A DNA stretch of 64,000 nt from Cellulomonas terrae. GTDB lineage: Bacteria; Actinomycetota; Actinomycetes; Actinomycetales; Cellulomonadaceae. This document shows, piece after piece, positions 36,146-43,915 of this stretch; within the stretch, counting starts at the first letter, position 1; each line of letters starts with the position of its first letter. Both the position numbers and the translations under genes were made by a program. The notes under the pieces are model-generated. The model saw only the letters and a program-made list of their open reading frames with translations. It was not told where the DNA came from and made no database searches. Where the stretch lies: contig NZ_BJWH01000006.1 in the NCBI RefSeq assembly GCF_007990265.1, forward strand, positions 115,173-179,172, in the 5' to 3' direction.

Positions 36146-37006
36146 ATGACCGACGCACCGGCCCGACCCCGCCCCGCACCACTCGTGGCGGAGGTCGTCC
36201 GGACCGAACGCATCGCCGCGACGATGGTCCGCGTCGTCGTCGGCGGTCCCGGCCTGGCCACGTTCGAGCCCTCACCGCACGCCGACTCCTACGTCAAGGT
36301 CGTGTTCCTGCCCGAGGGCACCGACCGCCCCCGGCGCGAGGACGGGCGGCTCGACCTCGACGCGGTGCGCGCGAGCCTCCCGCCCGACCAGCAGCCCCGC
36401 CAGCGCTCCTACACGGTCCGCGCCTGGGACCCGGTGGCACGCGAGCTCGTCCTCGACTTCGTCGTGCACGGAGACGAGGGGATCGCCGGACCGTGGTCGG
36501 CGACGGCGCAGCCCGGCGACGAGGTCCTCCTGGTCGGCCCCGGCGGCGCGTGGTCGCCCGACCTCGACGCGGCGTCCTATCTGTTCGCCGGCGATGCGAG
36601 CGCGCTGCCCGCGATCGCGGTCGCGCTCGAACGGCTCCCCGCGGACGCCGTCGGCCACGCCGTGATCGAGGTGCACGGCCCCGAGGACGAGATCCCGCTG
36701 GCCTCCCCCGCCGGCGTGCAGGTGCTGTGGGTGCACCAGGGCTTCTCGGTCGCCGGGCTCGCGCTCGTCGACACCGTGACCGCCCTCCCCGACCTCCCCG
36801 CTCCCGTCAGCGCGTTCGTGCACGGCGAGGCGGGTGTGGTGCGCGAGCTGCGCAGGCACGTCCGCGTCGACCGTGGGATCACCCGGGACCGGCTCTCCGT
36901 GTCCGGCTACTGGCGTCTGGGCGCCGACGACGAGGGCTGGCGTGCCACCAAGCGCGACTGGCTCGCCACCATCGAGGAGTCCGAGGCGGCGGAAGGGCTC
37001 GACTGA
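36146..37006 (+). CDS. Siderophore-interacting protein (FAD-dependent ferric reductase)
   Basis: A 286-residue cytoplasmic flavoprotein of the SIP/ViuB family, which reduces ferric siderophores to free iron. The FAD domain shows RQRSYTVRAWDP (family RxYTxR) and DFVVHGDEGIAGPWSATAQPGDEV; the NAD(P)H domain shows YLFAGDASALPAIAVALERLP, and the C-terminal SGYWRLGADDEGW is a family hallmark. ATG start at 36146 behind AAGGA. No siderophore transporter or biosynthetic gene is adjacent and no iron box was recognised, so regulation is unknown. It lies between two terminators with the tRNA gene on the other strand downstream. Confidence 0.92.
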   Translation: MTDAPARPRPAPLVAEVVRTERIAATMVRVVVGGPGLATFEPSPHADSYVKVVFLPEGTDRPRREDGRLDLDAVRASLPPDQQPRQRSYTVRAWDPVARELVLDFVVHGDEGIAGPWSATAQPGDEVLLVGPGGAWSPDLDAASYLFAGDASALPAIAVALERLPADAVGHAVIEVHGPEDEIPLASPAGVQVLWVHQGFSVAGLALVDTVTALPDLPAPVSAFVHGEAGVVRELRRHVRVDRGITRDRLSVSGYWRLGADDEGWRATKRDWLATIEESEAAEGLD

Positions 37007-37123
37007 CCCGGGGAGACGTTGGGGCGAGCACCCGAGCCGGCCGGCCGTCAGCTGACACGACAGGAGGCCGGTCGCCGCGACCGGGGTCTCCTGCGCGGCC
37101 GGTCCCCGATGTCTCGGCGGCGG

Positions 37124-37197
37124 TGCCCCCGCCGGGGTTCGAACCCGGACTGGGCCGGGTTTAAGCCGGCTGCCTCTGCCAGTTGGGCTACGGGGGC
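37124..37197 (-). tRNA. tRNA with UAA anticodon and short variable loop (class I shape)
   Basis: The minus strand folds into a complete 74-nt cloverleaf. The acceptor stem is GCCCCCG/CGGGGGC with discriminator A and no encoded CCA. The D arm has GCC/GGC plus a loop with GG. The anticodon stem is GCCGG/CCGGC around the loop CTTAAAC, so the anticodon is UAA, reading the Leu codon UUA. The variable loop is only CCAGT (5 nt), and the T arm is CCGGG-TTCGAAC-CCCGG. All stems pair apart from one D-stem edge position (C-A). Bacterial tRNA-Leu normally has a long variable arm, so Leu identity does not follow from the shape. Confidence 0.88.
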
Positions 37198-37227
37198 CGC
37201 GAGCCATCCTGCCAGGCGCACCCAGCA

Positions 37228-37263
37228 CGCGAGCCCCCGACCCACGAGGGTCGGGGGCTCGCG
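37228..37263 (-). terminator. Terminator after ndh, before the tRNA gene
   Basis: A perfect 16-bp inverted repeat (CGCGAGCCCCCGACCC at 37228-37243 and complement at 37248-37263) with an ACGA tetraloop, directly after the type II NADH dehydrogenase stop and 31 nt before the tRNA start, separating the two minus-strand units. Confidence 0.9.
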
Positions 37264-37273
37264 TCAGGACTGG

Positions 37274-38755
37274 TCAGGCGGTCTTCGCGGACTTCTTCGC
37301 CGCCGGCGACCCCGGCTCCGCCTTCTGGGGCGGCAGCGCCGCGTCACCCTCGCCGGGCTCGACGGCGCGCGGCTTGGCCGGTACCGACGCGGCGCGGAAC
37401 TCGGCGCGCGGGTCGTGCAGGCTGCCGAGCGCGACGACCTCGCGGCGGAGCAGCAGCGCACCGGTCCACCCGGCCGCGATGCGGATCTTGCGGTTCCACG
37501 TCGGCATGGCCGCGACGTGGTACGAGCGGTGCAGCACCCACGCGAGGAAGCCGCGGACCTTGATCCGGCCGAACATCTGCGCGACGCCCTTGTACATGCC
37601 GAGCGACGCGACGGCGCCGATGTTCTTGTGCTTGTAGTCGGTCACCTCGGCGGAGCGCAGGACGCGCGCCAGGTTGTCGCCCAGGTGGTTCCCCTCGCGC
37701 AGCGCGTGCTGGGCGTTCGGGGGGCACATCTGCCCGGGGTTGAACAGGTCCGGGACGGCCGCGCAGTCACCGGCCGCGTACGCGTCGGGCACGACGGCCC
37801 CGTCGGCGTCGATGACCTGGAGCGCCGCGTTGCAGGTGACCCGGCCCATCTTGTCGAGCGGCAGGTCCGAGTCCTGCAGCACGGGGTTCGCCTTCACGCC
37901 GGCCGTCCAGACGATGGTCTCCGCGTCGAACTCCAGCTTGTTCGACAGCACCACGTGACCGTCGACGCAGCTGTCAAGGAACGTGGACAGGTGGATCTCG
38001 ATCTGCCGCTTGCGCAGCTGCTCGAGGGTGTACCCACCGAGCTCCTCGCTGACCTCGGGCAGGATGCGCGGCGAGCCCTCGACCAGGACGAAGCGCAGCT
38101 CCTCCTGCTCGATCGCCTTGTAGTACTTCACCGCGGCACGGGCCATGTCCTCGACCTCGCCGAGCGCCTCGATGCCGGCGAACCCGCCGCCGACGAAGAC
38201 GAACGTCAGCATGCGCTTGCGCAGCTCAGGGTCCCAGGTGCTGGCCGCGAGGTCGATCCGGTTGAGGACGTGGTTGCGGACCGCGATGGCCTCTTCGACG
38301 TTCTTGAAGCCGATGCCCTGCTCCGCGAGCCCGGGGATCGGCAACGTGCGGGCGACCGAGCCGAGGCCGACGACCAGGTGGTCGTAGGTGATCCAGTACG
38401 GGTCACCCTCCTCGGGCGTGATCTGGACCGTGCGGCCGGCGTGGTTGATCTCGCTGACCTTGCCCTGCAGCACGTCGACGCCCTTGAGGGCCCGGCGGTG
38501 CGGGGCGACGATGTTGCGGGGGTCGATGGACCCGGCCGCGGCCTCCGGCAGGAACGGCGCGTACGTCATGTACGGGCGGGGGTCGACGACGACGATGGCC
38601 GCCTCGCGCTTGCCCAGCCGCTTGCGCAGCCGGCGCGCCGTGTACAGACCCACGGTGCCGCCGCCGAGGATGACGACACGGGGCACCTTGCGCGGCTTGC
38701 CCGGGCGGGCTGCCGTGCTGGTCGTGGTGCCGACATCGGAGACGGGGGTAGGCAT
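37274..38755 (-). CDS. ndh: Type II NADH dehydrogenase (NAD(P)/FAD-dependent oxidoreductase)
   Basis: A 493-residue flavoprotein that passes electrons from NADH to menaquinone without pumping protons. The FAD-binding motif VVILGGGTVGLYTARRL is at about residue 29, the NADH motif FVFVGGGFAGIEALGEVEDM at about 187, and the second FAD contact is VPDAYAAGDCAAVPD near 320. The last ~60 residues are Lys/Ala/Pro-rich and extend past the family core; the Arg-rich KVRGFLAWVLHRSYH segment near 415 resembles the amphipathic membrane-binding part. ATG start at 38755 with a modest GAGG. The gene is flanked by its own terminator and appears monocistronic. Confidence 0.92.
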   Translation of the reverse strand: MPTPVSDVGTTTSTAARPGKPRKVPRVVILGGGTVGLYTARRLRKRLGKREAAIVVVDPRPYMTYAPFLPEAAAGSIDPRNIVAPHRRALKGVDVLQGKVSEINHAGRTVQITPEEGDPYWITYDHLVVGLGSVARTLPIPGLAEQGIGFKNVEEAIAVRNHVLNRIDLAASTWDPELRKRMLTFVFVGGGFAGIEALGEVEDMARAAVKYYKAIEQEELRFVLVEGSPRILPEVSEELGGYTLEQLRKRQIEIHLSTFLDSCVDGHVVLSNKLEFDAETIVWTAGVKANPVLQDSDLPLDKMGRVTCNAALQVIDADGAVVPDAYAAGDCAAVPDLFNPGQMCPPNAQHALREGNHLGDNLARVLRSAEVTDYKHKNIGAVASLGMYKGVAQMFGRIKVRGFLAWVLHRSYHVAAMPTWNRKIRIAAGWTGALLLRREVVALGSLHDPRAEFRAASVPAKPRAVEPGEGDAALPPQKAEPGSPAAKKSAKTA

Positions 38756-38825
38756 GCCTCAACGGTAACGGCGCCGGGGGGTGAACGCCCCCCTGGATGC
38801 CGGTGATGATGCGCACACCGGGAAC

Positions 38826-40304
38826 TCAGGAGGGTGGCACCTCGTTCGCGCGGACCACCGTCGAGTACCAGTCCATGCTCGCCTTGGGGGTCCGCGCCTG
38901 GGTCTCGAAGTCGACGTGCACCAGACCCCACCGCTGGCTCATCCCCTCGGCCCACTCGAAGTTGTCCAGCAGCGACCAGGCGTAGTAGCCGGCGAGCTCG
39001 ACGCCGTCGCCGATGGCCCGAGCGGCCTGCTGCAGGTGCGCCCGGAGGAACTCGAGCCGCTCCACGTCGTCGGTGGTGCCCTCGGGCGTCGGGTCCGGGA
39101 TGCCGTTCTCGGTGATGAGCAGCGGCGGTGCGTCCGGGTAGTCGATGAGCAGGTCGATCAGCAGGTCGTAGAGACCCTCGGGGTGGACCTGCTGCCAGAC
39201 CGCCGCCGACGTCGGGTAGAGGTCGACCTGGTTGCCCGTCTCGTCGACCCCGGTGACGCCGTAGTACTGCACCGCGAGCACGTCCAGCGGAGAGCTGATG
39301 ACCTCGAGGTCACCCTCCAGGACGAGGTCCTGGAACGCCCCGGCGTCCGCGGGCAGCTGCCCGGGCTTCGTCCCGATCGCGTCCGACGGGTACCGCCCCA
39401 GGAGCACCGGCTCGAGGAACATCCGGTTCTCGACCGCATCCGTGTGCACCGCTGCCGGGTCCGCGTCGCGGCTGGTCGGGTAGACGGGCAGGAGGTTCAG
39501 CGCGATGCCGATCCCGCCCGCCGCCCCGCTGGCCCGGAACGCCTCGACGGTCCGCCCGTGCCCGAGGAGCTGGTGGTGGATCGCCGCGGCGGCCTGGTCC
39601 ACGTCCGTGATCCCCGGCGCGTGCACACCCCACCGGTGCCCGACGTAGGCGGTCGTCTTCGGCTCGTTGATCGTCAGCCACGTGGCGTCGACGTCCCGCA
39701 GAGCCTCGAACATGATCGCCGCGTACTCCCCGAACCGGTCCGCCGTCTCGCGCACCGCCCACCCGCCCGCGTCCTGCAGCGCCTGCGGGAGGTCCCAGTG
39801 GTAGAGCGTGATCGCCGGGCGGATCCCGCGGCTCAGCAGGCCGTCGACCAGCCGACGGTAGAAGTCGACCCCCGGCTGGTTGACGTCCCCCGAGCCCGTC
39901 GGCTGGATCCGGGGCCACGCCACCGAGAACCGGTAGGCGGCCAGCCCGAGGTCCGCGACCAGGTCGAGGTCCGACTCCCACAGGCGGTAGTGGTCGGCGG
40001 CCGGGTCACCCGTCGACCCGTCGCGGATCCGGCCCGGCGTCGCCGCGAACGTGTCCCAGATCGACTGCCCACGACCGTCCGCGGTGGTCGAGCCCTCGAC
40101 CTGGAACGCCGACGTCGCGGCGCCCCACACGAACCCCTCGGGGAACGCCATCGGCTCGGCGGGAGGCTGCCACCCGGTGGGCGCCGTGGGGGTCGGTGTC
40201 GCAGTGACCTGACCTCCGGACGTGCAGGCCGCGAGCAGGCCGGCGGCGGCCACCCCGCCCCCCAGGTGGAGGACGGTGCGACGGTTCAGGTCACGGGAGG
40301 GCAT
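38826..40304 (-). CDS. Exported GH1 beta-glucosidase lipoprotein
   Basis: A 492-residue glycoside hydrolase family 1 enzyme. ATG start at 40304 behind GAGGAG. The first 27 residues look like a Tat lipoprotein signal: RDLNRRTVLHLGGG, then AAGLLAAC with a lipobox Cys, then a Thr/Pro linker. The catalytic domain starts FPEGFVWGAATSAFQVEG. The acid/base Glu is in TINEP (about residue 220) and the nucleophile in ITENG (about 400). GH1 enzymes in Gram-positives are usually cytoplasmic, so a membrane-anchored, folded-then-exported form is unusual. Likely substrates are cellobiose or aryl-glucosides. A CelR-like operator lies 36 bp upstream. Confidence 0.93.
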   Translation of the reverse strand: MPSRDLNRRTVLHLGGGVAAAGLLAACTSGGQVTATPTPTAPTGWQPPAEPMAFPEGFVWGAATSAFQVEGSTTADGRGQSIWDTFAATPGRIRDGSTGDPAADHYRLWESDLDLVADLGLAAYRFSVAWPRIQPTGSGDVNQPGVDFYRRLVDGLLSRGIRPAITLYHWDLPQALQDAGGWAVRETADRFGEYAAIMFEALRDVDATWLTINEPKTTAYVGHRWGVHAPGITDVDQAAAAIHHQLLGHGRTVEAFRASGAAGGIGIALNLLPVYPTSRDADPAAVHTDAVENRMFLEPVLLGRYPSDAIGTKPGQLPADAGAFQDLVLEGDLEVISSPLDVLAVQYYGVTGVDETGNQVDLYPTSAAVWQQVHPEGLYDLLIDLLIDYPDAPPLLITENGIPDPTPEGTTDDVERLEFLRAHLQQAARAIGDGVELAGYYAWSLLDNFEWAEGMSQRWGLVHVDFETQARTPKASMDWYSTVVRANEVPPS

Positions 40305-40340
40305 GGCTCTCCTCTTCGAGCGCCGACGGGGAGGAATCGC

Positions 40341-40354
40341 TGGGAGCGTTCCCA
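40341..40354. promoter_or_regulatory. CelR/CebR-like operator in front of the GH1 gene
   Basis: TGGGAGCGTTCCCA differs at one position from the perfect 14-bp palindrome TGGGAGCGCTCCCA, to which the LacI-family cellulase regulator CelR (Thermobifida) and relatives bind and from which cellobiose releases them. It lies 36 bp upstream of the beta-glucosidase start. Cellobiose induction of the GH1 gene is inferred; the regulator gene is not in the window. Confidence 0.75.
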
Positions 40355-40377
40355 CTGCCCATCATCGCAGCCCAGGG

Positions 40378-40416
40378 CCGTCGGCGGCACCCGTTTCCGG
40401 AGGATGCCGCCGACGG
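40378..40416 (-). terminator. Terminator after the HAAS-domain membrane protein gene
   Basis: Perfect 12-bp arms (CCGTCGGCGGCA at 40378-40389, complement at 40405-40416) with a 15-nt loop, 3 nt beyond the stop of the minus-strand gene at 40420 and upstream of the GH1 operator. Confidence 0.8.
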
Positions 40417-40419
40417 TCG

Positions 40420-41532
40420 TCACGGCGTGCTGGTCGGCGACGGCACGGGGCCCTCCGCGCCGATGGCCGCCTCCGGGGCAGCGTCGAGCGCGGGCGCCTT
40501 CGCGAACGGCCACGGTGGCGTCGTCGCGCTGGACCCCGCCGGCAGCACCTGGAGACCCTCGTCGTCGTAGGTGAACTCCGACGTCGGAGCCCCCTGCAGC
40601 GGGTACACGTTCCAGCGGGCACGCCCGTCCGAGTCCACCCGGCTGACGAACGACCACGGCTCCGTGGCCTCCGGGAACCAGTACTGCTCGAAGCCGTTGT
40701 CGAACGTCGTGCGCACCGGGCGCCCGCGGTCGTCGTACACCTGGACGTCCGTCAGCGGGTTGCCCTCCGCGTCGTACACGAACAGGTTGCTCACCTGCAT
40801 GCCGTCGACGACGACCCCGTCGACCGCCCTGTCCCGGACGATCGTCTCCGGGTCGCCGTTGCCCAGCGCGCCGGCCAGGTACGCGTCGTAGACGGTCTCC
40901 CGGTCCCCCAGCCAGTCCTGCGCCGAGCCGAGGAGCGGCACCACGGCCACGACCGCGACGACGTTGGCCGTCGTCGCGATCCACGCCACGCGGCTCGACC
41001 GGAACCACGCCCCCCGGCCCCACTGCACGCTCAGGACCACGCAGCCGACCAGCACCAGGAACGCCGGCAGGTTGTGCGGGAGCCAGCCCGACACCCCGGA
41101 CATGATCGCGACGAGCTGGTAGACGACCCACCCGCGCAGGAGCCACCAGACCGGCCGCAGCGCGACCAGGAACGACTCGACCGGCGGCCACCAGGCCAGC
41201 GCCCGCAGCCGCCGCAGGGCCCAGCGGCCGAGCCTGCGCGCGTCCGCGACCGGATCGCCGAGCGGCAGGCCGGCCCGGGCGGCGGCCGACGCCGGGGCGA
41301 GACCGGCCGCCGCACGCAGCTCGGCGGCGTACTCCTCGGGCGGCCCGAACTGCTCCAGGACCCCGCGCCCGTGCGCCACGTGCCGCTCGTCGTCCAGCGC
41401 CTCTGCCAGGTCCGCCTCGAGGTCGTCCGTCAGGTCGTCGACCTGCTCGGGGCCCAGGTCCGCGAGGCTGCGCCGCACCGCCGCCGCGTAACCGGCGACG
41501 TCCAGCGCGTCCGTGGTGTCCAGCACGCTCAT
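40420..41532 (-). CDS. HAAS-domain membrane protein paired with a PadR regulator
   Basis: A 370-residue protein of unknown function. Residues ~12-80 form a HAAS-type (DUF1700-like) helical signalling domain, with LADLGPEQVDDLTDDLEADL and LEQFGPPEEYAAELRAAAG. A second amphipathic part leads to two or three helices at about residues 115-205 (LRPVWWLLRGWVVYQLVAIM, FLVLVGCVVLSVQW, IATTANVVAVVAVVPLL). The C-terminal ~150 residues are predicted extracytoplasmic and beta-rich, with VYDAEGNPLTDVQVYDDRGR and a Pro/Thr-rich end. Its ATG overlaps the padR stop (ATGA). Such pairs typically let a PadR repressor control a HAAS membrane protein. Confidence 0.75.
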   Translation of the reverse strand: MSVLDTTDALDVAGYAAAVRRSLADLGPEQVDDLTDDLEADLAEALDDERHVAHGRGVLEQFGPPEEYAAELRAAAGLAPASAAARAGLPLGDPVADARRLGRWALRRLRALAWWPPVESFLVALRPVWWLLRGWVVYQLVAIMSGVSGWLPHNLPAFLVLVGCVVLSVQWGRGAWFRSSRVAWIATTANVVAVVAVVPLLGSAQDWLGDRETVYDAYLAGALGNGDPETIVRDRAVDGVVVDGMQVSNLFVYDAEGNPLTDVQVYDDRGRPVRTTFDNGFEQYWFPEATEPWSFVSRVDSDGRARWNVYPLQGAPTSEFTYDDEGLQVLPAGSSATTPPWPFAKAPALDAAPEAAIGAEGPVPSPTSTP

Positions 41533-41858
41533 CGCACGACCTCCGTCTTGAGCAGGCGGCCCATGGCGCCTGCGAACTCCTGCCAGTCCTTGCGCTGCGC
41601 CTCGAGGACTGCCCGACCCTGCGCGTTGATGCCGTAGTACTTCCGGTGCGGTCCCTCGTCGCTGGGCACCACGTACGACGTCAGCGCCCCCGACGAGTAC
41701 AGGCGCCGCAGCGTCCCGTACACGGACGCGTCCCCGACCTCCTCGATGCCCGCGGCGCGGAGCCGACGGACGACGTCGTAGCCGTACCCGTCCTCGTCCG
41801 AGACGACGGCGAGCACTGCCAGGTCGAGCACGCCCTTGAGCAGCTGGGTGGTGTCCAT
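41529..41858 (-). CDS. PadR-family transcriptional regulator (first module)
   Basis: A 109-residue winged-helix regulator. The helix-turn-helix and wing are in GYGYDVVRRLRAAGIEEVGD, ASVYGTLRRLYSSGALTS and EGPHRKYYGINAQGRAVLE, the compact PadR-s1 pattern lacking a long C-terminal dimerisation domain; the last helix (DWQEFAGAMGRLLK) probably dimerises. ATG start at 41858 behind CGGAGG. It is translationally coupled to the HAAS membrane protein, which it probably represses along with itself. A promoter at 41967-41996 gives a ~100-nt leader. An unrelated second PadR/HAAS pair occurs 3 kb away. Confidence 0.92.
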   Translation of the reverse strand: MDTTQLLKGVLDLAVLAVVSDEDGYGYDVVRRLRAAGIEEVGDASVYGTLRRLYSSGALTSYVVPSDEGPHRKYYGINAQGRAVLEAQRKDWQEFAGAMGRLLKTEVVR

Positions 41859-41966
41859 GGGTCCTCCGGGGTCCGCGCCCGGGTCACGGACCGCCGCGCG
41901 GGGCGTCCGACGACCTCGGCCGACGAGCTGGTGCGGGAGCCCCCTCCGGCTCCCGCAGGCCAGACG

Positions 41967-41996
41967 CTATTACACAATGCGCACTACCGTCCACAA
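41967..41996 (-). promoter_or_regulatory. Promoter of the padR-HAAS operon
   Basis: Reading the minus strand, TTGTGG (41991-41996), an 18-bp spacer and TAATAG (41967-41972) make one of the best sigma-70-like promoters of the window, an A/T-rich island in GC-rich sequence. PadR autoregulation would act here; only weak dyads (ATTGTGTAAT) are seen over the -10. Confidence 0.6.
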
Positions 41997-42055
41997 CGCG
42001 CCAGAGCACGTCGAAACAAGGCCCACGCCCACTGATCGCGCGCACCCCCAGAGCC

Positions 42056-42165
42056 GGGACGTCCGCACTCGTGAGGGGTGGGACCCGCCGGAGTGCGGAC
42101 GTTGCGACGCGGACCGGTGGGACGTCCGCGCTCGTGGGGGGTGGGAGCCCCCGGAGTGCGGACGT
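42056..42165. repeat. Tandem palindromic repeat pair downstream of ppx
   Basis: Two 47-nt units (42056-42102 and 42119-42165) share a 63-nt period. Each is a hairpin: unit 1 has 12-bp arms ACGTCCGCACTC / GAGTGCGGACGT; unit 2 has the same arms with one G-T wobble. The loops are G-rich and similar (GTGAGGGGTGGGACCCGCCG and a close variant). The pair fills part of a 328-bp gene-free gap between ppx and padR; the remainder holds the padR promoter. A second pair with the same GACGTCCG ends flanks the other side of ppx. It resembles a REP/BIME-type element, not a plain terminator. Confidence 0.8.
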
Positions 42166-42186
42166 CGTCGGTGGGGCGGGCGCCAG

Positions 42187-43140
42187 TCAGCGGGTGGCGA
42201 TGCTCCAGGCGATGCCGTCGAGGATGTCGTGCTCCGACGTGACGACCTCGGTCAGCTCACCGCCCGCGGCGGCGACCTCGTCGCGGACCCGACGGATCAC
42301 GTCGGCCCAGACCAGCGCGCCGGCGCCGATCACGTCCACCCGGCCGGGGTGCATGAAGCCCAGCGCGGCGCGGTCCTCGCGGGACCGGAGCAGGAGGTCG
42401 TCGCACGCGGCGAGGACGACGTCGACCGGCAGCACCGACCCGTCGATGACCTCGGCGTCGTAGGCGGGCAGGCCGAGACCGTGGGCGGTGACGGTGGTGA
42501 CGGTCCCGGCCAGGCCGACGAGCGTGACGGTCTTGCCGAGCGGGACGACGGCCGACGCGGTGTCCAGCGCCGCGGCGACGTCGGAGTGCGCCGCAGCGAT
42601 CTCTGCGGCGGTCGGCGGGTCGCTGCGCAGGTGCCGCTCGGTCATCCGCACGCAGCCGACGTCCATGGAGAACGCGGCCTCGGGAGTCGTCGTGCCCAGC
42701 ACCAGCTCGGTCGATCCGCCACCGAGGTCGACCACGAGGAACGGTCCGGGATGGCTCGCGCCGAGGACACCAGTGGCCCCCCGGAACGAGAGCTCGGCCT
42801 CCTCCTGACCCGCGACGACCTCGGGCTCCACCCCGAGCGCGGCTCGCACGCCGTCGACGAAGTCCGCCCTGTTCTCCGCGTCACGTGACGCGGACGTCGC
42901 GACGAACCGGACCGCCTCGACCCCGAGCCCCGTGCAGATGTCGTTGTACCGGCGGGCGGCGTCCAGGGTCCGCGCGAGCGCCTCCGGGGCGATCCGCCCG
43001 GTCCGGTCCACGCCCTGGCCGAGCCGGACGACCTCCATCCGCCGGTCCAGGTCCACCAGCGTCCCGGCGTCCGGATCGACGTCGGCGACGAGCAGTCGGA
43101 TGGAGTTGGTCCCGCAGTCGATGGCAGCCACACGCGTCAC
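42187..43140 (-). CDS. Ppx/GppA family exopolyphosphatase
   Basis: A 317-residue actin-fold phosphatase that removes terminal phosphates from polyphosphate or pppGpp. Family motifs: AAIDCGTNSIRLLVADVD (phosphate 1), ATSASRDAENRADFVDGV, VVDLGGGSTELVLG (phosphate 2) and AGTVTTVTA. It is the short form without the C-terminal HD-like domain, like M. tuberculosis Ppx2 in the same neighbourhood. I start at GTG 43140 (MTRVAAIDCG), because a GAGG box is properly placed for it; an ATG nine bases upstream is too close to that box. Palindromic repeats lie on both sides. DUF501, its usual neighbour, is upstream on the same strand. Confidence 0.9.
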   Translation of the reverse strand: MTRVAAIDCGTNSIRLLVADVDPDAGTLVDLDRRMEVVRLGQGVDRTGRIAPEALARTLDAARRYNDICTGLGVEAVRFVATSASRDAENRADFVDGVRAALGVEPEVVAGQEEAELSFRGATGVLGASHPGPFLVVDLGGGSTELVLGTTTPEAAFSMDVGCVRMTERHLRSDPPTAAEIAAAHSDVAAALDTASAVVPLGKTVTLVGLAGTVTTVTAHGLGLPAYDAEVIDGSVLPVDVVLAACDDLLLRSREDRAALGFMHPGRVDVIGAGALVWADVIRRVRDEVAAAGGELTEVVTSEHDILDGIAWSIATR

Positions 43141-43220
43141 GCGCCCCATCCTCGCACCGCACACCCACCCCCACCGGCAACGTCCGACCACGTGGCCGCA
43201 CGAGACCGCCCCTCACGCGC

Positions 43221-43327
43221 GACGTCCGAGGAACTGAGCGCCCGGGCGCGCAGAGCTCGGGCGTCGTGGAGCGGGAGACGCGACGTCCGAGGACGTGTGC
43301 GCCACGACGCGCAGAAGCTCGGACGTC
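43221..43327. repeat. Tandem palindromic repeat pair between ppx and the DUF501 gene
   Basis: Two units (43221-43265 and 43282-43327), period 61 nt. Each begins GACGTCCGAG and ends CTCGGACGTC (CTCGGGCGTC in the first), giving 10-bp arms, and each has CGCGCAGA-type sequence before the right arm. They share arm ends GACGTCCG/CGGACGTC and the tandem-pair layout with the repeats on the other side of ppx, but loops differ. They lie in a 245-bp gene-free gap. Confidence 0.8.
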
Positions 43328-43385
43328 CTGCGTGTCCGCCGGCAGGACCGAGGCGACAGGTGTGGACGTCGTCGCGGCGTGGCGG

Positions 43386-43886
43386 TCAGCAGGTGCAGCG
43401 GTCGGGGCGCCAGTCGTCGCGGATCAGGGTCAGGGCCTCGTCGCCGATCGGGTTCACGCCCGGGCCGGCCGCCAGGGCGTGGCCGACCAGGACGTGCAGG
43501 CACTTCACGCGGGTCGGCATGCCGCCTGCCGAGATGCCCGCGATCTCCTCGACGTGCCCGAGCGCCTCGCGGTCGGCCAGGTAGGCGTCGTGCGCGCGAC
43601 GGTAGGCGGCGGCGAGCTCCTCGTCGTCGGCGAGCCGGGCGGTGAGCTCCTTCATCAGCCCGCCTGCCTCGAGCGTGCTCACGGCGGCAACCGCCGGCGG
43701 GCAGGTGAGGTAGTACGTCGTCGGGAAGGGGGTGCCGTCGTCGAGCCGCGGGGCGGTACGGACCACGAGCGGCCGGCCGCAGACGCAGCGGGCGGCGATG
43801 CCGACGACTCCGCGCGGGGGACGGCCGAGCTGCTCGGCGAGCACCGCGAGGTCCTGGTCGGTCACGGTGTCGAAGGAGGGGGCCAC
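43386..43886 (-). CDS. DUF501 family protein
   Basis: A protein of about 166 residues in the actinobacterial DUF501 family, function unknown. It has LGRPPRGVVGIAARCVCGRP early on, with a Cys pair (CVC), then TAPRLDDGTPFPTTYYLTCP with another Cys, and the C-terminal GMPTRVKCLHVLVGHALAAG, RDDWRPDRCTC with more Cys, so a metal or redox site is possible. Start is uncertain: GTG 43886 gives the longest sensible product, but GTG 43865 (MTDQDLAVLAEQLG) resembles family starts; neither has a clear ribosome-binding site. It lies 29 nt after ftsB, in the conserved order ftsB-DUF501-ppx. Confidence 0.85.
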   Translation of the reverse strand: MAPSFDTVTDQDLAVLAEQLGRPPRGVVGIAARCVCGRPLVVRTAPRLDDGTPFPTTYYLTCPPAVAAVSTLEAGGLMKELTARLADDEELAAAYRRAHDAYLADREALGHVEEIAGISAGGMPTRVKCLHVLVGHALAAGPGVNPIGDEALTLIRDDWRPDRCTC

Positions 43887-43915
43887 AGGTCGATCCGTTC
43901 GTGCAGTGGGTCCGG

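Noticed and set aside
42056..42165. CRISPR-like array
   Set aside because: Only two units with imperfect palindromic arms and no conserved spacer pattern or cas genes; better described as tandem hairpins.
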